Below are positions 7,533 to 15,014 of a stretch of 64,000 nt of DNA, piece after piece. Under the pieces are notes generated by a model. That model was not told where the DNA came from. It searched no databases and saw nothing but the letters and a program-made list of their open reading frames with translations. Each line of letters opens with the position of its first letter. The first letter of the stretch is position 1. The translations under genes were made by a program, and so were the position numbers. The DNA comes from an uncultured Candidatus Melainabacteria bacterium (GTDB taxonomy: Bacteria > Cyanobacteriota > Vampirovibrionia > Gastranaerophilales > Gastranaerophilaceae): positions 372,001-436,000 of the forward strand of contig CAKULF010000001.1 of assembly GCA_934667125.1 (NCBI GenBank). Direction: 5' to 3'.

Positions 7533-8489
7533 ATGGGTTTATCAGCTTCAATGGGAAGAATGTTTTTATTGCAACAAAGAGCAAAACAAAATGATTTTGA
7601 ATCAAAAGCTAATGAAATTAACCAAAGAAGACTAACACTTAGCAAACAACTTGAAGAAACCTCAAACGAATTTTTAGAAGATAAAGAATATATTGAAAAC
7701 TTTACAAAGAGCCAAGTTGATACAAGCATAGAAGAAGTGCCAAATGATACAATTTTAGCTAACCTTGGCGTTGGTATCAACAAACCAAAAAAATCCGACA
7801 CAGATGAAAAATTAAGAAACGAAACAATATTAAAAAATGAAGCACAAAGCAAATTAGACTCACTAGAAGAAAAAATCAAAGAAGCGGAAGAATGCACAAC
7901 AACACGTTCTCAAAAACAAATTGAAAAAGATATTAAAAATATTGAAACAAAAATCAAAAAGAACACTAAATATAAAAAAGAAAAAGTTTCATGTGAAATT
8001 TTAGGAACAGAAAAAACAGTTAATAGTAAAGGTAAATTAATTAAATACGAAGTAACTTTATCAGACAAAAGTACAAGAACATTCAAAAGTGAAAAAGAAT
8101 ATCAAGCTTTTATCAAAAATCCGTATACATACAAAAATACGTTAGTTGAAACTCCGCAATTAAAGAAATTAAATGAACAAAAACAAAAGCTTGAAGCCGA
8201 ATTAAGTTCAGCTCAAAATAGAGACAAGCTTCCAGAATATCAAAAAGAAGCAGAACAATTTAAAAGCCAAATTGCAAAGCATGATGAAAATATAAAAGAA
8301 CTTGAAGCTAAAAAAGAAAGCGAAAAAGCCGATAAAAGTAATAATGGTAACTCAGTTGTTGATATATTCAGTAGTATCGAAACACAAAGAAATGCCGTTA
8401 CAACAGAAGTAGAAGAAATACAAAAAATTATTGACAATAATCTAAAACGAACTTTAAATTATAATTTTAATTTTAACCAATTTTTATAA
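7533..8489 (+). CDS. Coiled-coil protein of unknown function
   Basis: 318 residues from ATG at 7533, with AAGGAG seven bases upstream. The composition is highly charged, with long heptad-rich stretches at about 20-60, 90-135 and 205-265. Between them lies a small, more globular insert (about 145-195: a KxKLIKYEVTLSDKSTR-like strand pattern, then YQAF). No signal peptide or membrane segment is seen. The C-terminus ends in Asn/Phe alternation (NYNFNFNQFL). It resembles in style the coiled-coil gene cut by the right edge of the window, though I cannot align them as paralogues. It has its own promoter region with three dyads and ends in an inverted repeat. Confidence 0.75.
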   Translation: MGLSASMGRMFLLQQRAKQNDFESKANEINQRRLTLSKQLEETSNEFLEDKEYIENFTKSQVDTSIEEVPNDTILANLGVGINKPKKSDTDEKLRNETILKNEAQSKLDSLEEKIKEAEECTTTRSQKQIEKDIKNIETKIKKNTKYKKEKVSCEILGTEKTVNSKGKLIKYEVTLSDKSTRTFKSEKEYQAFIKNPYTYKNTLVETPQLKKLNEQKQKLEAELSSAQNRDKLPEYQKEAEQFKSQIAKHDENIKELEAKKESEKADKSNNGNSVVDIFSSIETQRNAVTTEVEEIQKIIDNNLKRTLNYNFNFNQFL

Positions 8490-8518
8490 ACAAGGGCTGT
8501 TCAAAGCCCAAATTGGTT
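8475..8518. terminator. Nested inverted repeat between convergent genes
   Basis: The outer arms AACCAATTT (8475-8483) and AAATTGGTT (8510-8518) enclose an inner stem, GGGCT (8494-8498) with AGCCC (8505-8509). The stop codon of the coiled-coil gene lies inside. There is no strong T tract on the + strand; the reverse strand has TTGTTTATAAAAATT after the inner stem. It is probably a weak bidirectional terminator. Confidence 0.5.
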
Positions 8519-8523
8519 CTACT

Positions 8524-9261
8524 TTAGCTTCGTACATACACCCATTTTAGTTCGGGATGTTTCTTAAATCCACGTTTTGAAAGCTCATCTTCGGCTTCTG
8601 AACCCAAAACATATTTATCATGTCCGCCAAGCACAACAATGCTGTTTTCGCCAAGCTTTTCATCAATCAAACTATAGCATTTTTCTCGGTTTTCCTTTGT
8701 TAAATATGGAAGCGTATTTCTAAATAACAGGACTGTATTATCCGTTTTAGATTTCATATTTCCTAAAACTCGAGTTGCTTCGCAGGGTTGAAATTCAATA
8801 TTATCACGGATTTTAGGGGATACCCGATAAAGCTTAAATTCGCCAAGCAAACTTTGAATTTTTTCAAAATTATCATCAAAATCAATTCCCAACTTTTTGC
8901 AAGCTATAATATCATCCATTCCAAGAAAAACCCTGCCTTTATTGGCTTGAAAAATCAATTCGGAATTAAGGTCATAAGCTTTAATCGGATAAAACTTTTT
9001 ATTGTCTGGATTTTTATTCATCAACATCACCATGCTATACACTTCCGAGCCATCTGAGCAACTTAAATCAACAGTGTTTACTTTTTGTTGGTTTTTATAA
9101 AAATCACTTAAAAAATCGACAAAATCGCCCCATTCAAGGTCATTCCTAAACAAACGGGTTGTGCAATATATCATTTTATGCTCACTATTTTGATAATTTT
9201 CATAGCGATATTCATCTATAATGCTTTTAAAATTGATATTTGGGGCAAAATTCAGCTTCAT
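8524..9261 (-). CDS. CheR-like SAM-dependent methyltransferase domain protein
   Basis: 245 residues. Segments line up with the CheR catalytic domain: TRLFRND at about 36, VDLSCSDGSEVYSM in the SAM-binding loop position, AYDLNSELIFQANKG (acidic ribose-binding residue), YRVSPKIRDNIEFQ, and LLFRNTLPYL in place of the usual CRNVLIYF. CheR enzymes methylate glutamates of chemoreceptors, but no chemotaxis gene is present here and several canonical residues differ, so the substrate is open. It follows the XRE regulator on the same strand with a 39-base gap. Confidence 0.65.
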   Translation of the reverse strand: MKLNFAPNINFKSIIDEYRYENYQNSEHKMIYCTTRLFRNDLEWGDFVDFLSDFYKNQQKVNTVDLSCSDGSEVYSMVMLMNKNPDNKKFYPIKAYDLNSELIFQANKGRVFLGMDDIIACKKLGIDFDDNFEKIQSLLGEFKLYRVSPKIRDNIEFQPCEATRVLGNMKSKTDNTVLLFRNTLPYLTKENREKCYSLIDEKLGENSIVVLGGHDKYVLGSEAEDELSKRGFKKHPELKWVYVRS

Positions 9262-9300
9262 AATTTGATAAAACGAGTAAAAAAAATAAGTTGCCTAAAA

Positions 9301-9582
9301 CTATAGATAAAAATTAAAACCTTTTGGCAATTCATTTTCAACTTCTTCAACAAAATCTTTCAAGCTCAAATTCAAAGCATTTGCCAGCTTCCAAAAAGTT
9401 GTGATTTTAATATCGATTTTTCCATTTTCAAGACGAGATAACAGCCCATTTCCAATATCATATTCAAAAGAAAAGCGATTTATTCCTTTGCCGATTTCTT
9501 TTCTCTTTTTATAAACAACCTTGCCAAGTGCCGCAAGAAGCGCCTTTTTCTTTTCATCAATCAATGTTTTATCTTCGTCCAT
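9301..9582 (-). CDS. XRE-family helix-turn-helix regulator
   Basis: 93 residues. A Cro/CI-type HTH spans about residues 14-80 (ALGKVVYKKRKEIG, then FSFEYDIGNGLLSRLENGK, then FWKLANALNLSLKDF). The second and third helices contain the typical S-R-L-E-N-G-K element. It is divergent from the pilin gene, and a 10+10+10 dyad lies between them. A TAAAAT box lies six bases before the ATG and no Shine-Dalgarno is seen, so the mRNA may be leaderless. It probably binds the intergenic dyad and controls both directions. Confidence 0.85.
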   Translation of the reverse strand: MDEDKTLIDEKKKALLAALGKVVYKKRKEIGKGINRFSFEYDIGNGLLSRLENGKIDIKITTFWKLANALNLSLKDFVEEVENELPKGFNFYL

Positions 9583-9614
9583 AAGAATATTTTAGAATAT
9601 ATTGAACAAAGTCG

Positions 9615-9644
9615 ATTGATTATAATCTATTGACTATAATCAAT
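9615..9644. promoter_or_regulatory. Candidate operator dyad between regulator and pilin
   Basis: ATTGATTATA (9615-9624), a ten-base spacer and TATAATCAAT (9635-9644) form a perfect inverted repeat. It overlaps the -35 of the pilin promoter (9630-9635) and abuts the likely -35 of the XRE gene (AGTCGA at 9610-9615). Confidence 0.6.
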
Positions 9645-9658
9645 AGTGTGTTTATACT
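9630..9658 (+). promoter_or_regulatory. Promoter of the pilin gene
   Basis: TTGACT (9630-9635), a 17-base spacer and TATACT (9653-9658). The ATG at 9666 lies seven bases after the -10. Confidence 0.75.
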
Positions 9659-9665
9659 TTTTACT

Positions 9666-10403
9666 ATGAGATATAAAAATATGGATTTTTTAAAGGGTTT
9701 TACTTTAGCTGAAATTATGATAGCCCTAACAGTTATTGGGGTTATTACTTCAATATTGTTGCCTGTTGCGTTTAACAATGTTCCAAACGAGAATGTGATG
9801 AAGTTCAAAAAGGGAAATGCAACGCTGGCTAAGGTTATAAATGAGTTGGTGACGTCTGATAAATATTATAAAGCGGGTGATATGACTAAACTTCCTGATG
9901 GCAATTATGCCGATGAAATACAATATTTTTGTAAAGCGTTTAGCGACAACATAACAACTAAATCAGTCACTTGCGGGGAATATAAAAATTGGATTGGAGC
10001 CGCTGTTGTTGATGATGATAAAATATTGCGCCCTGGGGTAATGGATGACTTGTGCAAAAATTATTACAAACGACAATCGCAAGATAAAATTATAGCTTCG
10101 GATGGAATAGTTTATTATTCGGTTTGTCCTGCTTGCGAATTTGGCGCAATTTATGAAAACTATGCAAATCCTGACGACCCATATCATCCGCATTTATTTG
10201 AATTGAACAATGAGGACGGAATTAAATCAAGAATGTGGTATAAAGTTGTTTGTATGGATATCGACGGTATTCCGCCAAATGCCAAAAAGGAAGATTGTGT
10301 TAACGAATGTCCTTTTGGGTATGGCGTGAGGTCTGACGGAAAAATTCTTACAGATGCAAGGGTAGATGAGTGGCTTGAAAAAAGTATTCAAGAAAAGGAA
10401 TAA
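9666..10403 (+). CDS. Type IV pilin / pseudopilin-like protein
   Basis: 245 residues from ATG at 9666; ATG at 9681 is an alternative that gives a shorter leader. A short leader ends in KG, followed by FTLAEIMIALTVIGVITSI: the prepilin peptidase site, Glu5 and the hydrophobic N-helix. The mature part is about 230 residues with at least nine cysteines (for example CPACEF and CVNECPF), suggesting disulfides outside the cell. It is probably a minor pilin or secretion pseudopilin. No pilus assembly gene is near. The promoter places the transcript start at or just before the first ATG. The next gene starts five bases after the stop. Confidence 0.88.
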   Translation: MRYKNMDFLKGFTLAEIMIALTVIGVITSILLPVAFNNVPNENVMKFKKGNATLAKVINELVTSDKYYKAGDMTKLPDGNYADEIQYFCKAFSDNITTKSVTCGEYKNWIGAAVVDDDKILRPGVMDDLCKNYYKRQSQDKIIASDGIVYYSVCPACEFGAIYENYANPDDPYHPHLFELNNEDGIKSRMWYKVVCMDIDGIPPNAKKEDCVNECPFGYGVRSDGKILTDARVDEWLEKSIQEKE

Positions 10404-10407
10404 TCTA

Positions 10408-10563
10408 ATGAACAAGAATGAAAAAATAATTATAGTTTGTTTTCTGATAACATTTATCAGCATGTTAATCTCATACATCTACACTTGCAACACGCTAAAA
10501 CCAAGCGACAAGGCTTTTAAAATCGAAACTCTATTTAAAACAGAAAAATTCAATTTAAAATAG
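10408..10563 (+). CDS. Small single-pass membrane protein
   Basis: 51 residues from ATG at 10408, with AAGGA upstream. Residues about 6-27 are a hydrophobic segment (IIIVCFLITFISMLISYIY) after a basic N-terminus (NKNEK). The remaining tail is short and charged. It lies five bases after the pilin stop, so it is probably co-expressed and could be a pilin-associated accessory protein, which is inference only. The stop codon sits between two TCTATTTTAAA-type sequences. Confidence 0.6.
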   Translation: MNKNEKIIIVCFLITFISMLISYIYTCNTLKPSDKAFKIETLFKTEKFNLK

Positions 10564-10656
10564 AATTTTGTGAACTTTTGTAACAACCTAGCAAAATTTT
10601 AGCAAAATTTTTGAAAAAATTGTTTTGTATAGCCAGTAATAAAATATCGAGGTAAA

Positions 10657-10761
10657 ATGCTAAAAATATTTTGTGAAAAAATATCGAACAAATCGAACAA
10701 TAAAGCAAAAGCTAACAAAGCTTCGATACTTTATCCTCAAAAAATCAAAAACAAAAACTAA
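10657..10761 (+). CDS. 34-residue basic small ORF with its own terminator
   Basis: ATG at 10657 is preceded by GAGG with four bases between, and the frame runs 34 codons to TAA at 10759-10761. The peptide is Lys/Asn rich (starts MLKIFCEKISNKSNN). A strong intrinsic terminator begins at the stop codon. The combination of ribosome site, frame and terminator suggests a small expressed gene, or an sRNA with a short frame. There is no homology I can recognise. Confidence 0.45.
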   Translation: MLKIFCEKISNKSNNKAKANKASILYPQKIKNKN

Positions 10762-10793
10762 GAGTCGACAATTCAACTGTCGACTCTTTTTTT
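10761..10793 (+). terminator. Rho-independent terminator
   Basis: AGAGTCGACA (10761-10770), a seven-base loop and TGTCGACTCT (10778-10787), then six T. A 10-bp perfect stem. Confidence 0.92.
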
Positions 10794-10813
10794 ATAGCTG
10801 AAAGGAAAACGAT

Positions 10814-11515
10814 ATGAGATTTTTAAAAACAAATTTAAGAAGAAATTTTTACAAGCTTGCAAAAAAATGCAACTACATCAGCAGCGAGCTAAACTATAGG
10901 TATTTAAACACTTTAAACTATTTATCGTATAAATCGGTTTATTTAACAAACTATGAAGATGAGATTGAAAAAGCACAATACAGCCTGCTAAGACAAAATC
11001 CAACCGCAAATTGCGTCGGGTTTTATGGGGCAAATTGCAAATCTAAAGAAGAACATTTTAAAAAATTCACTCTTGAATTAACCACAAGAAACTATTCATT
11101 GTTTAATTTTAAAGGCGCAGAAGATTTATTCAGCCTTAAAAACTATATTAAAGAAACAAAAGCGATTTTTAATTCATCAAATAGAAGAGGCGCGGTTGTT
11201 ATAGAAAATATTGATGAGATTTTAAATAAGTTGAATTCAAAAGATAAAAAAATGTTAATTGAGCTTTTATTAGATGTTTTAAACTCTAAAAACGAGGGTT
11301 TGAGCTTGATTTGGAAAGCACTTGACAAGAATAAGATTAATAGAGCGATTTTAAATAAGAGCGATTATTGCATTTTGGTTAAACCAACAAAAGAGGATGA
11401 AGAAGAAATTTGGCTTGATTATATTAAAATTGTTTCAAAAATTGAAAAGACGCAAGAGCGGATATATCTGCTTTCCGACGCTAAAAAATCGTTTTTAAAA
11501 TTGTTTTGTGCTTAA
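10814..11515 (+). CDS. Degenerate AAA+/P-loop-like protein, function unknown
   Basis: 233 residues with AAGGA before the ATG. The order suggests an AAA+ fold: VGFYGANCKSKEEHFKKF stands where a P-loop would be but lacks GKT/S. GAVVIENIDEIL resembles Walker B with its following acidic residue. A helical C-terminal part follows (PTKEDEEEIWLDYIK and on). If correct it is a non-hydrolysing relative, perhaps structural or regulatory; this is inference from pattern only. It begins 20 bases after a strong terminator, so it must have a promoter overlapping that hairpin or be fed by read-through. Confidence 0.5.
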   Translation: MRFLKTNLRRNFYKLAKKCNYISSELNYRYLNTLNYLSYKSVYLTNYEDEIEKAQYSLLRQNPTANCVGFYGANCKSKEEHFKKFTLELTTRNYSLFNFKGAEDLFSLKNYIKETKAIFNSSNRRGAVVIENIDEILNKLNSKDKKMLIELLLDVLNSKNEGLSLIWKALDKNKINRAILNKSDYCILVKPTKEDEEEIWLDYIKIVSKIEKTQERIYLLSDAKKSFLKLFCA

Positions 11516-11523
11516 AAAAATAA

Positions 11524-11619
11524 TTTGCTCCATATAAAAAATAAATAAAGAAAATAAAATTTTTCAAAAAAACTAACTATAATAAAAAACATCAAAAACA
11601 TACTAATTTATGGAGCAAA
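11524..11619 (+). repeat. Long-range inverted repeat covering the ribosome site of the decarboxylase gene
   Basis: TTTGCTCCATA (11524-11534) is the exact complement of TATGGAGCAAA (11609-11619), which contains the GGAG ribosome site. The loop is 74 bases. A TATAAT at 11578-11583 would start transcripts inside the loop, leaving the site free. Confidence 0.55.
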
Positions 11620-11623
11620 AACA

Positions 11624-13246
11624 ATGAAAGTAGCAGAGTATCTGGTTCAAACACTGAACACATTGGGGATTGAAGAAATTTTCGGACTTCCGGGGGATTT
11701 TAATTTTAAGATAGTTGAGGCAATAGAAAAAAATCCAAACGTTAATTGGATTGGTTCGACAAACGAGTTAAACGCAGGATACGCTACAGACGGATACGCA
11801 AGAATAAAGGGTTTTGGCGCAATTGTAACAACTTACGGGGTTGGAGAATTATCCGCAATTAACGCTATAGCAGGAGCAAAAGCCGAAAATGTTCCGATTG
11901 TTAAAATAACAGGAGTTCCATCAACTCGCCATATTGAAAAAAAATCACTTTTACATCACAACCTTGAAACAGCTGATTATTACGCTTTTTACAACGCTTA
12001 TAAAAATGTTGTTGAGGATAGTGCATTTTTAACAAAAGAAAATGCTAAAAAAGAAATAGATAGATTAATCAATGTTATGATTAAGACTAAAAAGCCTGTT
12101 TATATTGCACTTCCCGATGATGTTTGCGACGTTGAAATAAGTGGCGAATTTGTTTTAGAAGAAAATGTTTCAAACAAAGAAAATCTAAAAAATGCGGTTG
12201 AAAAAATTAAAAAGCTTGTTGAAGCTTCAAAAAATCCTGTTATTATAGCAGACATTTTAACAACAAGATTTGGCGCAGCTGAGGAATTGAATAAACTTTT
12301 AAAAACAACCAATATCCCATCATGTTCGTTTATTAGAGGGGTTGATATTGTTAAAGCGCCAAACTATTTTGGCTGTTATGTGGGACATCATGACAATAAG
12401 GCTTGTTATGATTATGTTAATTCATCAGACTGTATCATTATTTCAGGCGGAGTTTTGTCTGATTTAAACACAATGGGCTTTGACTATCGCTTTAAAAAAG
12501 AAGATATTATTGATATTCAGGCTGATTTTGTTAACGTTAAAGGCGAAAAATTTGAAAATGTTTTAATTAAAAATTTGTTATTGGAATTGAATAAAGTTCT
12601 AAAATATAGATATGATAAGACTTTCGAGCGCACTTTCAAATATAATAAAGCTAAAGTTGCAACAGATGACAAATTAACAACCGATTTTATTTATAATAAA
12701 TTAAATGAATTTTTAAAAGAAAACGATATTTATGTAAACGAAGTTGGTTTGCCGTCTTTTGGTACTATGTTGATGGATTTGAAAGACAATATTTCTGTTC
12801 AAAACCAAATCCTTTGGGGCTCAATCGGCTGGGCAACGCCTTGCACTTTTGGTTGTGCTATGGCAGATAAAAACAGAAGAACGATTTTAGTATCGGGCGA
12901 TGGCTCTCATCAATTGACTTTTCAAGAAATTTCAGCAATGATGAGAAACAATGTTAAACCGATTATTTTTATAATCAACAACAGCGGCTACACGGTTGAG
13001 CGTATTCTTTGCGATGATGTTCATTATAAATACAATGACATTGCTTCTTGGAACTATTCAATTTTGCCACAAGCCTTTAGGGGCGAGTGTTTCTGCGCTA
13101 AATGCACAACAGAAAAAGAATTTGTTGAAGTTTTAGATAAAATCGAAAAAGAAGATAAAATGTGTTATATCGAGCTTCAAACAGATTATTTAAACATTCC
13201 AAAACTAGCTATGAACATAGCAAAACACCCTGAACAATTGAGATAA
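11624..13246 (+). CDS. Thiamine-diphosphate 2-oxo acid decarboxylase (pyruvate/indolepyruvate decarboxylase family)
   Basis: 540 residues, the normal length of the family. The N-terminal PYR domain has the catalytic Glu in NELNAGYATDGYAR and the paired histidines of decarboxylases in LLHHNLE at about residue 110. The C-terminal domain has the diphosphate/Mg motif SGDGSHQLTFQE...INNSG, followed by GYTVER with the conserved Glu. The His-His pair separates it from acetolactate synthase. It should make acetaldehyde from pyruvate or the aldehyde from an aromatic 2-oxo acid; the substrate cannot be decided. No alcohol dehydrogenase is adjacent. GGAG is eight bases before the ATG. Confidence 0.9.
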   Translation: MKVAEYLVQTLNTLGIEEIFGLPGDFNFKIVEAIEKNPNVNWIGSTNELNAGYATDGYARIKGFGAIVTTYGVGELSAINAIAGAKAENVPIVKITGVPSTRHIEKKSLLHHNLETADYYAFYNAYKNVVEDSAFLTKENAKKEIDRLINVMIKTKKPVYIALPDDVCDVEISGEFVLEENVSNKENLKNAVEKIKKLVEASKNPVIIADILTTRFGAAEELNKLLKTTNIPSCSFIRGVDIVKAPNYFGCYVGHHDNKACYDYVNSSDCIIISGGVLSDLNTMGFDYRFKKEDIIDIQADFVNVKGEKFENVLIKNLLLELNKVLKYRYDKTFERTFKYNKAKVATDDKLTTDFIYNKLNEFLKENDIYVNEVGLPSFGTMLMDLKDNISVQNQILWGSIGWATPCTFGCAMADKNRRTILVSGDGSHQLTFQEISAMMRNNVKPIIFIINNSGYTVERILCDDVHYKYNDIASWNYSILPQAFRGECFCAKCTTEKEFVEVLDKIEKEDKMCYIELQTDYLNIPKLAMNIAKHPEQLR

Positions 13247-13269
13247 AAGCTTTCAAATAAGCTTTTATC
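13242..13269. terminator. Bidirectional hairpin containing both stop codons
   Basis: GATAAAAGCTT (13242-13252) and AAGCTTTTATC (13259-13269) pair over 11 bp with a six-base loop. The TAA of the decarboxylase (13244-13246) and of the HDOD gene (13267-13265) both lie within the arms. Confidence 0.8.
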
Positions 13270-14095
13270 TTGAAGAAGATAATTCTTTTAAGAATATGCT
13301 TGATTTAGCAATGATTGTTTCTCTTAGAGCGATAGGGTCTTCGATTGAAAAATCAAGTTTTGCCATAATATTTTTATCCAAAAGCGGAGTTGGCATATTT
13401 GTTTGAACCAATCTATCAGCGCAATATACAACGCCGCAAACGGTTGGAAGCGAGCTTTGAGTTGGTTCATGGTGATATCTTATGCAATTTGTTAAAATTA
13501 CCGGCAATTGCCATTTTTTAGAAATTAAAGCTCCTAAAATGCAATGGTTTGTGCCAAATTGTGCCATTTCAATATCAATCAGATTAACATTGCCTTGAGC
13601 CGCTAAATATCTGACTTTTGAATATTTCAAAGGATTTTTTGTGTTTAATAAGATTTTTCCAATATCGTGCAAAAATCCGATTACAAAAGCGTCATCAGGA
13701 TTAATCACTTTATATTCTTTTGCAATAATTTCAGAAGCAACAGCACATCTGATTGAATGCTCCCAAAGTTCTCTGCTGCCTTGTGCTGTCATCATTTGCT
13801 TTAGTGCCAAGCTCATAATAATATTTTTTGCTTTCATCATACCAAGAACAACAAGGGCACGATTGATTGATGTTATTTGTTGTCTAAAACCATAAAAAGC
13901 AGAATTTACAAGACTCAAAGTCTTAGCTGAAATTGCTTGGTCAACTTGCATAATTTTACCTAATTCAGCTATTCCGGTTTGAGGATTTTTAATAACATTT
14001 AGAGCTTTCACCATAACATTTGGCATTGGAGGTATGTCTTTAAACTCCGCTACCAGCTGCTGAGCGTCTAATTTATTGGGTGGGTTATTGTTCAT
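13265..14095 (-). CDS. HDOD domain signalling protein
   Basis: 276 residues that are almost entirely one HDOD domain: IPPMPNVMVKAL at the start, then AISAKTLSLVNSAFYG, a GFLHDIGK motif near residue 144 and IRYHHEPT further on. HDOD proteins are non-enzymatic or weakly enzymatic HD relatives involved in signalling, motility or cell-cycle control. It is the last gene of the wecG-transketolase-ftsEX transcription unit, five bases after ftsX, which hints at a link to cell division or envelope growth. Confidence 0.88.
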   Translation of the reverse strand: MNNNPPNKLDAQQLVAEFKDIPPMPNVMVKALNVIKNPQTGIAELGKIMQVDQAISAKTLSLVNSAFYGFRQQITSINRALVVLGMMKAKNIIMSLALKQMMTAQGSRELWEHSIRCAVASEIIAKEYKVINPDDAFVIGFLHDIGKILLNTKNPLKYSKVRYLAAQGNVNLIDIEMAQFGTNHCILGALISKKWQLPVILTNCIRYHHEPTQSSLPTVCGVVYCADRLVQTNMPTPLLDKNIMAKLDFSIEDPIALRETIIAKSSIFLKELSSSR

Positions 14096-14099
14096 AATT

Positions 14100-15014
14100 C
14101 TATACCTGTAGATGTTTTTTGATACTTAAGAAGCTTCCGACTGCGCTAAATGTAACTCCTAATAGTAACACACTAAATAATACCGTAAATTGAGCCAGTG
14201 GGTCTATAGTAATCATGAAAAATTCGTGCATTTTGATGATATAACTTTGGACAACGTCAATCGGAATAATTGCAACCAATGCCCCTAAAAAGCCATAAAT
14301 CGCTCCTTGCAAGATTAGAGGGGTTTTAATATACCAATTAGATACGCCCATAAGCCGCATGATTTCAATTTCTTCTTTTCTTGATTGAATAACAAGCTCA
14401 ATCGTATTATTAATAATTGCAATGGTTAAAACGCAAACTATAAACACGAAAACAACCGTCGCTGTGTTGATTATGGCATTAATCATCTCAAATTTTTGAA
14501 CTAAATCTTTTGCATAGCTCGTATCATTAATTCCATCAATAGTTTTTAAACTATTCATAACAGAAGCTATGTATTTTGTGTTATCCAATTTAACATGAAG
14601 CGTGTTAGGCAGAGGATTTACAATATCCGGAACATCAATTTCTTTTTTCAATTGAGTCCAAGATTTTTCTTTTGAAATATATGTAACCGCTTCAACGTGG
14701 TCTAGTTTTTTAATTTTAGCTATAGTATTGTTCACATCGGCATTAGGAGTCAAATAAGCACTTACTTCTAAGGCTGAACCCATTGAGGAAATAAAGGAAT
14801 TTAGAGCAAGTGTAACTCTAAAAATTGAACCAAAGATTGTTAAAATTGCAGCTATTGTTGTAATAATTGCAATGTTAACAAGCCCAGTTTGAGCAATTCC
14901 TTTGATTGTTTCAATTACAATTCTATATGTTATTCTAAATTCGCTCATCCAATCCTTTGGAATATGAGCTTTTACTCTTTGTTTTAGGTTATTATTCTTT
15001 AATTTTCTAGTCAT
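14100..15014 (-). CDS. ftsX: Cell division ABC transporter permease FtsX
   Basis: 304 residues, typical for FtsX. A cytoplasmic N-terminus is followed by a first membrane helix around residues 38-60, a periplasmic domain (about 75-165) and three further helices near 170-192, 215-240 and 270-295. The MacB/FtsX-type permease region includes RKEEIEIMRLMGVS. With FtsE it transmits division signals to periplasmic peptidoglycan hydrolases. Its ATG overlaps the end of ftsE by eight bases. Confidence 0.93.
   Translation of the reverse strand: MTRKLKNNNLKQRVKAHIPKDWMSEFRITYRIVIETIKGIAQTGLVNIAIITTIAAILTIFGSIFRVTLALNSFISSMGSALEVSAYLTPNADVNNTIAKIKKLDHVEAVTYISKEKSWTQLKKEIDVPDIVNPLPNTLHVKLDNTKYIASVMNSLKTIDGINDTSYAKDLVQKFEMINAIINTATVVFVFIVCVLTIAIINNTIELVIQSRKEEIEIMRLMGVSNWYIKTPLILQGAIYGFLGALVAIIPIDVVQSYIIKMHEFFMITIDPLAQFTVLFSVLLLGVTFSAVGSFLSIKKHLQV

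Noticed and set aside
7496..7897. 133-codon reverse-strand frame
   Set aside because: Antisense shadow of the coiled-coil gene; its Ser/Leu/Phe content reflects the complement of Lys/Glu codons.
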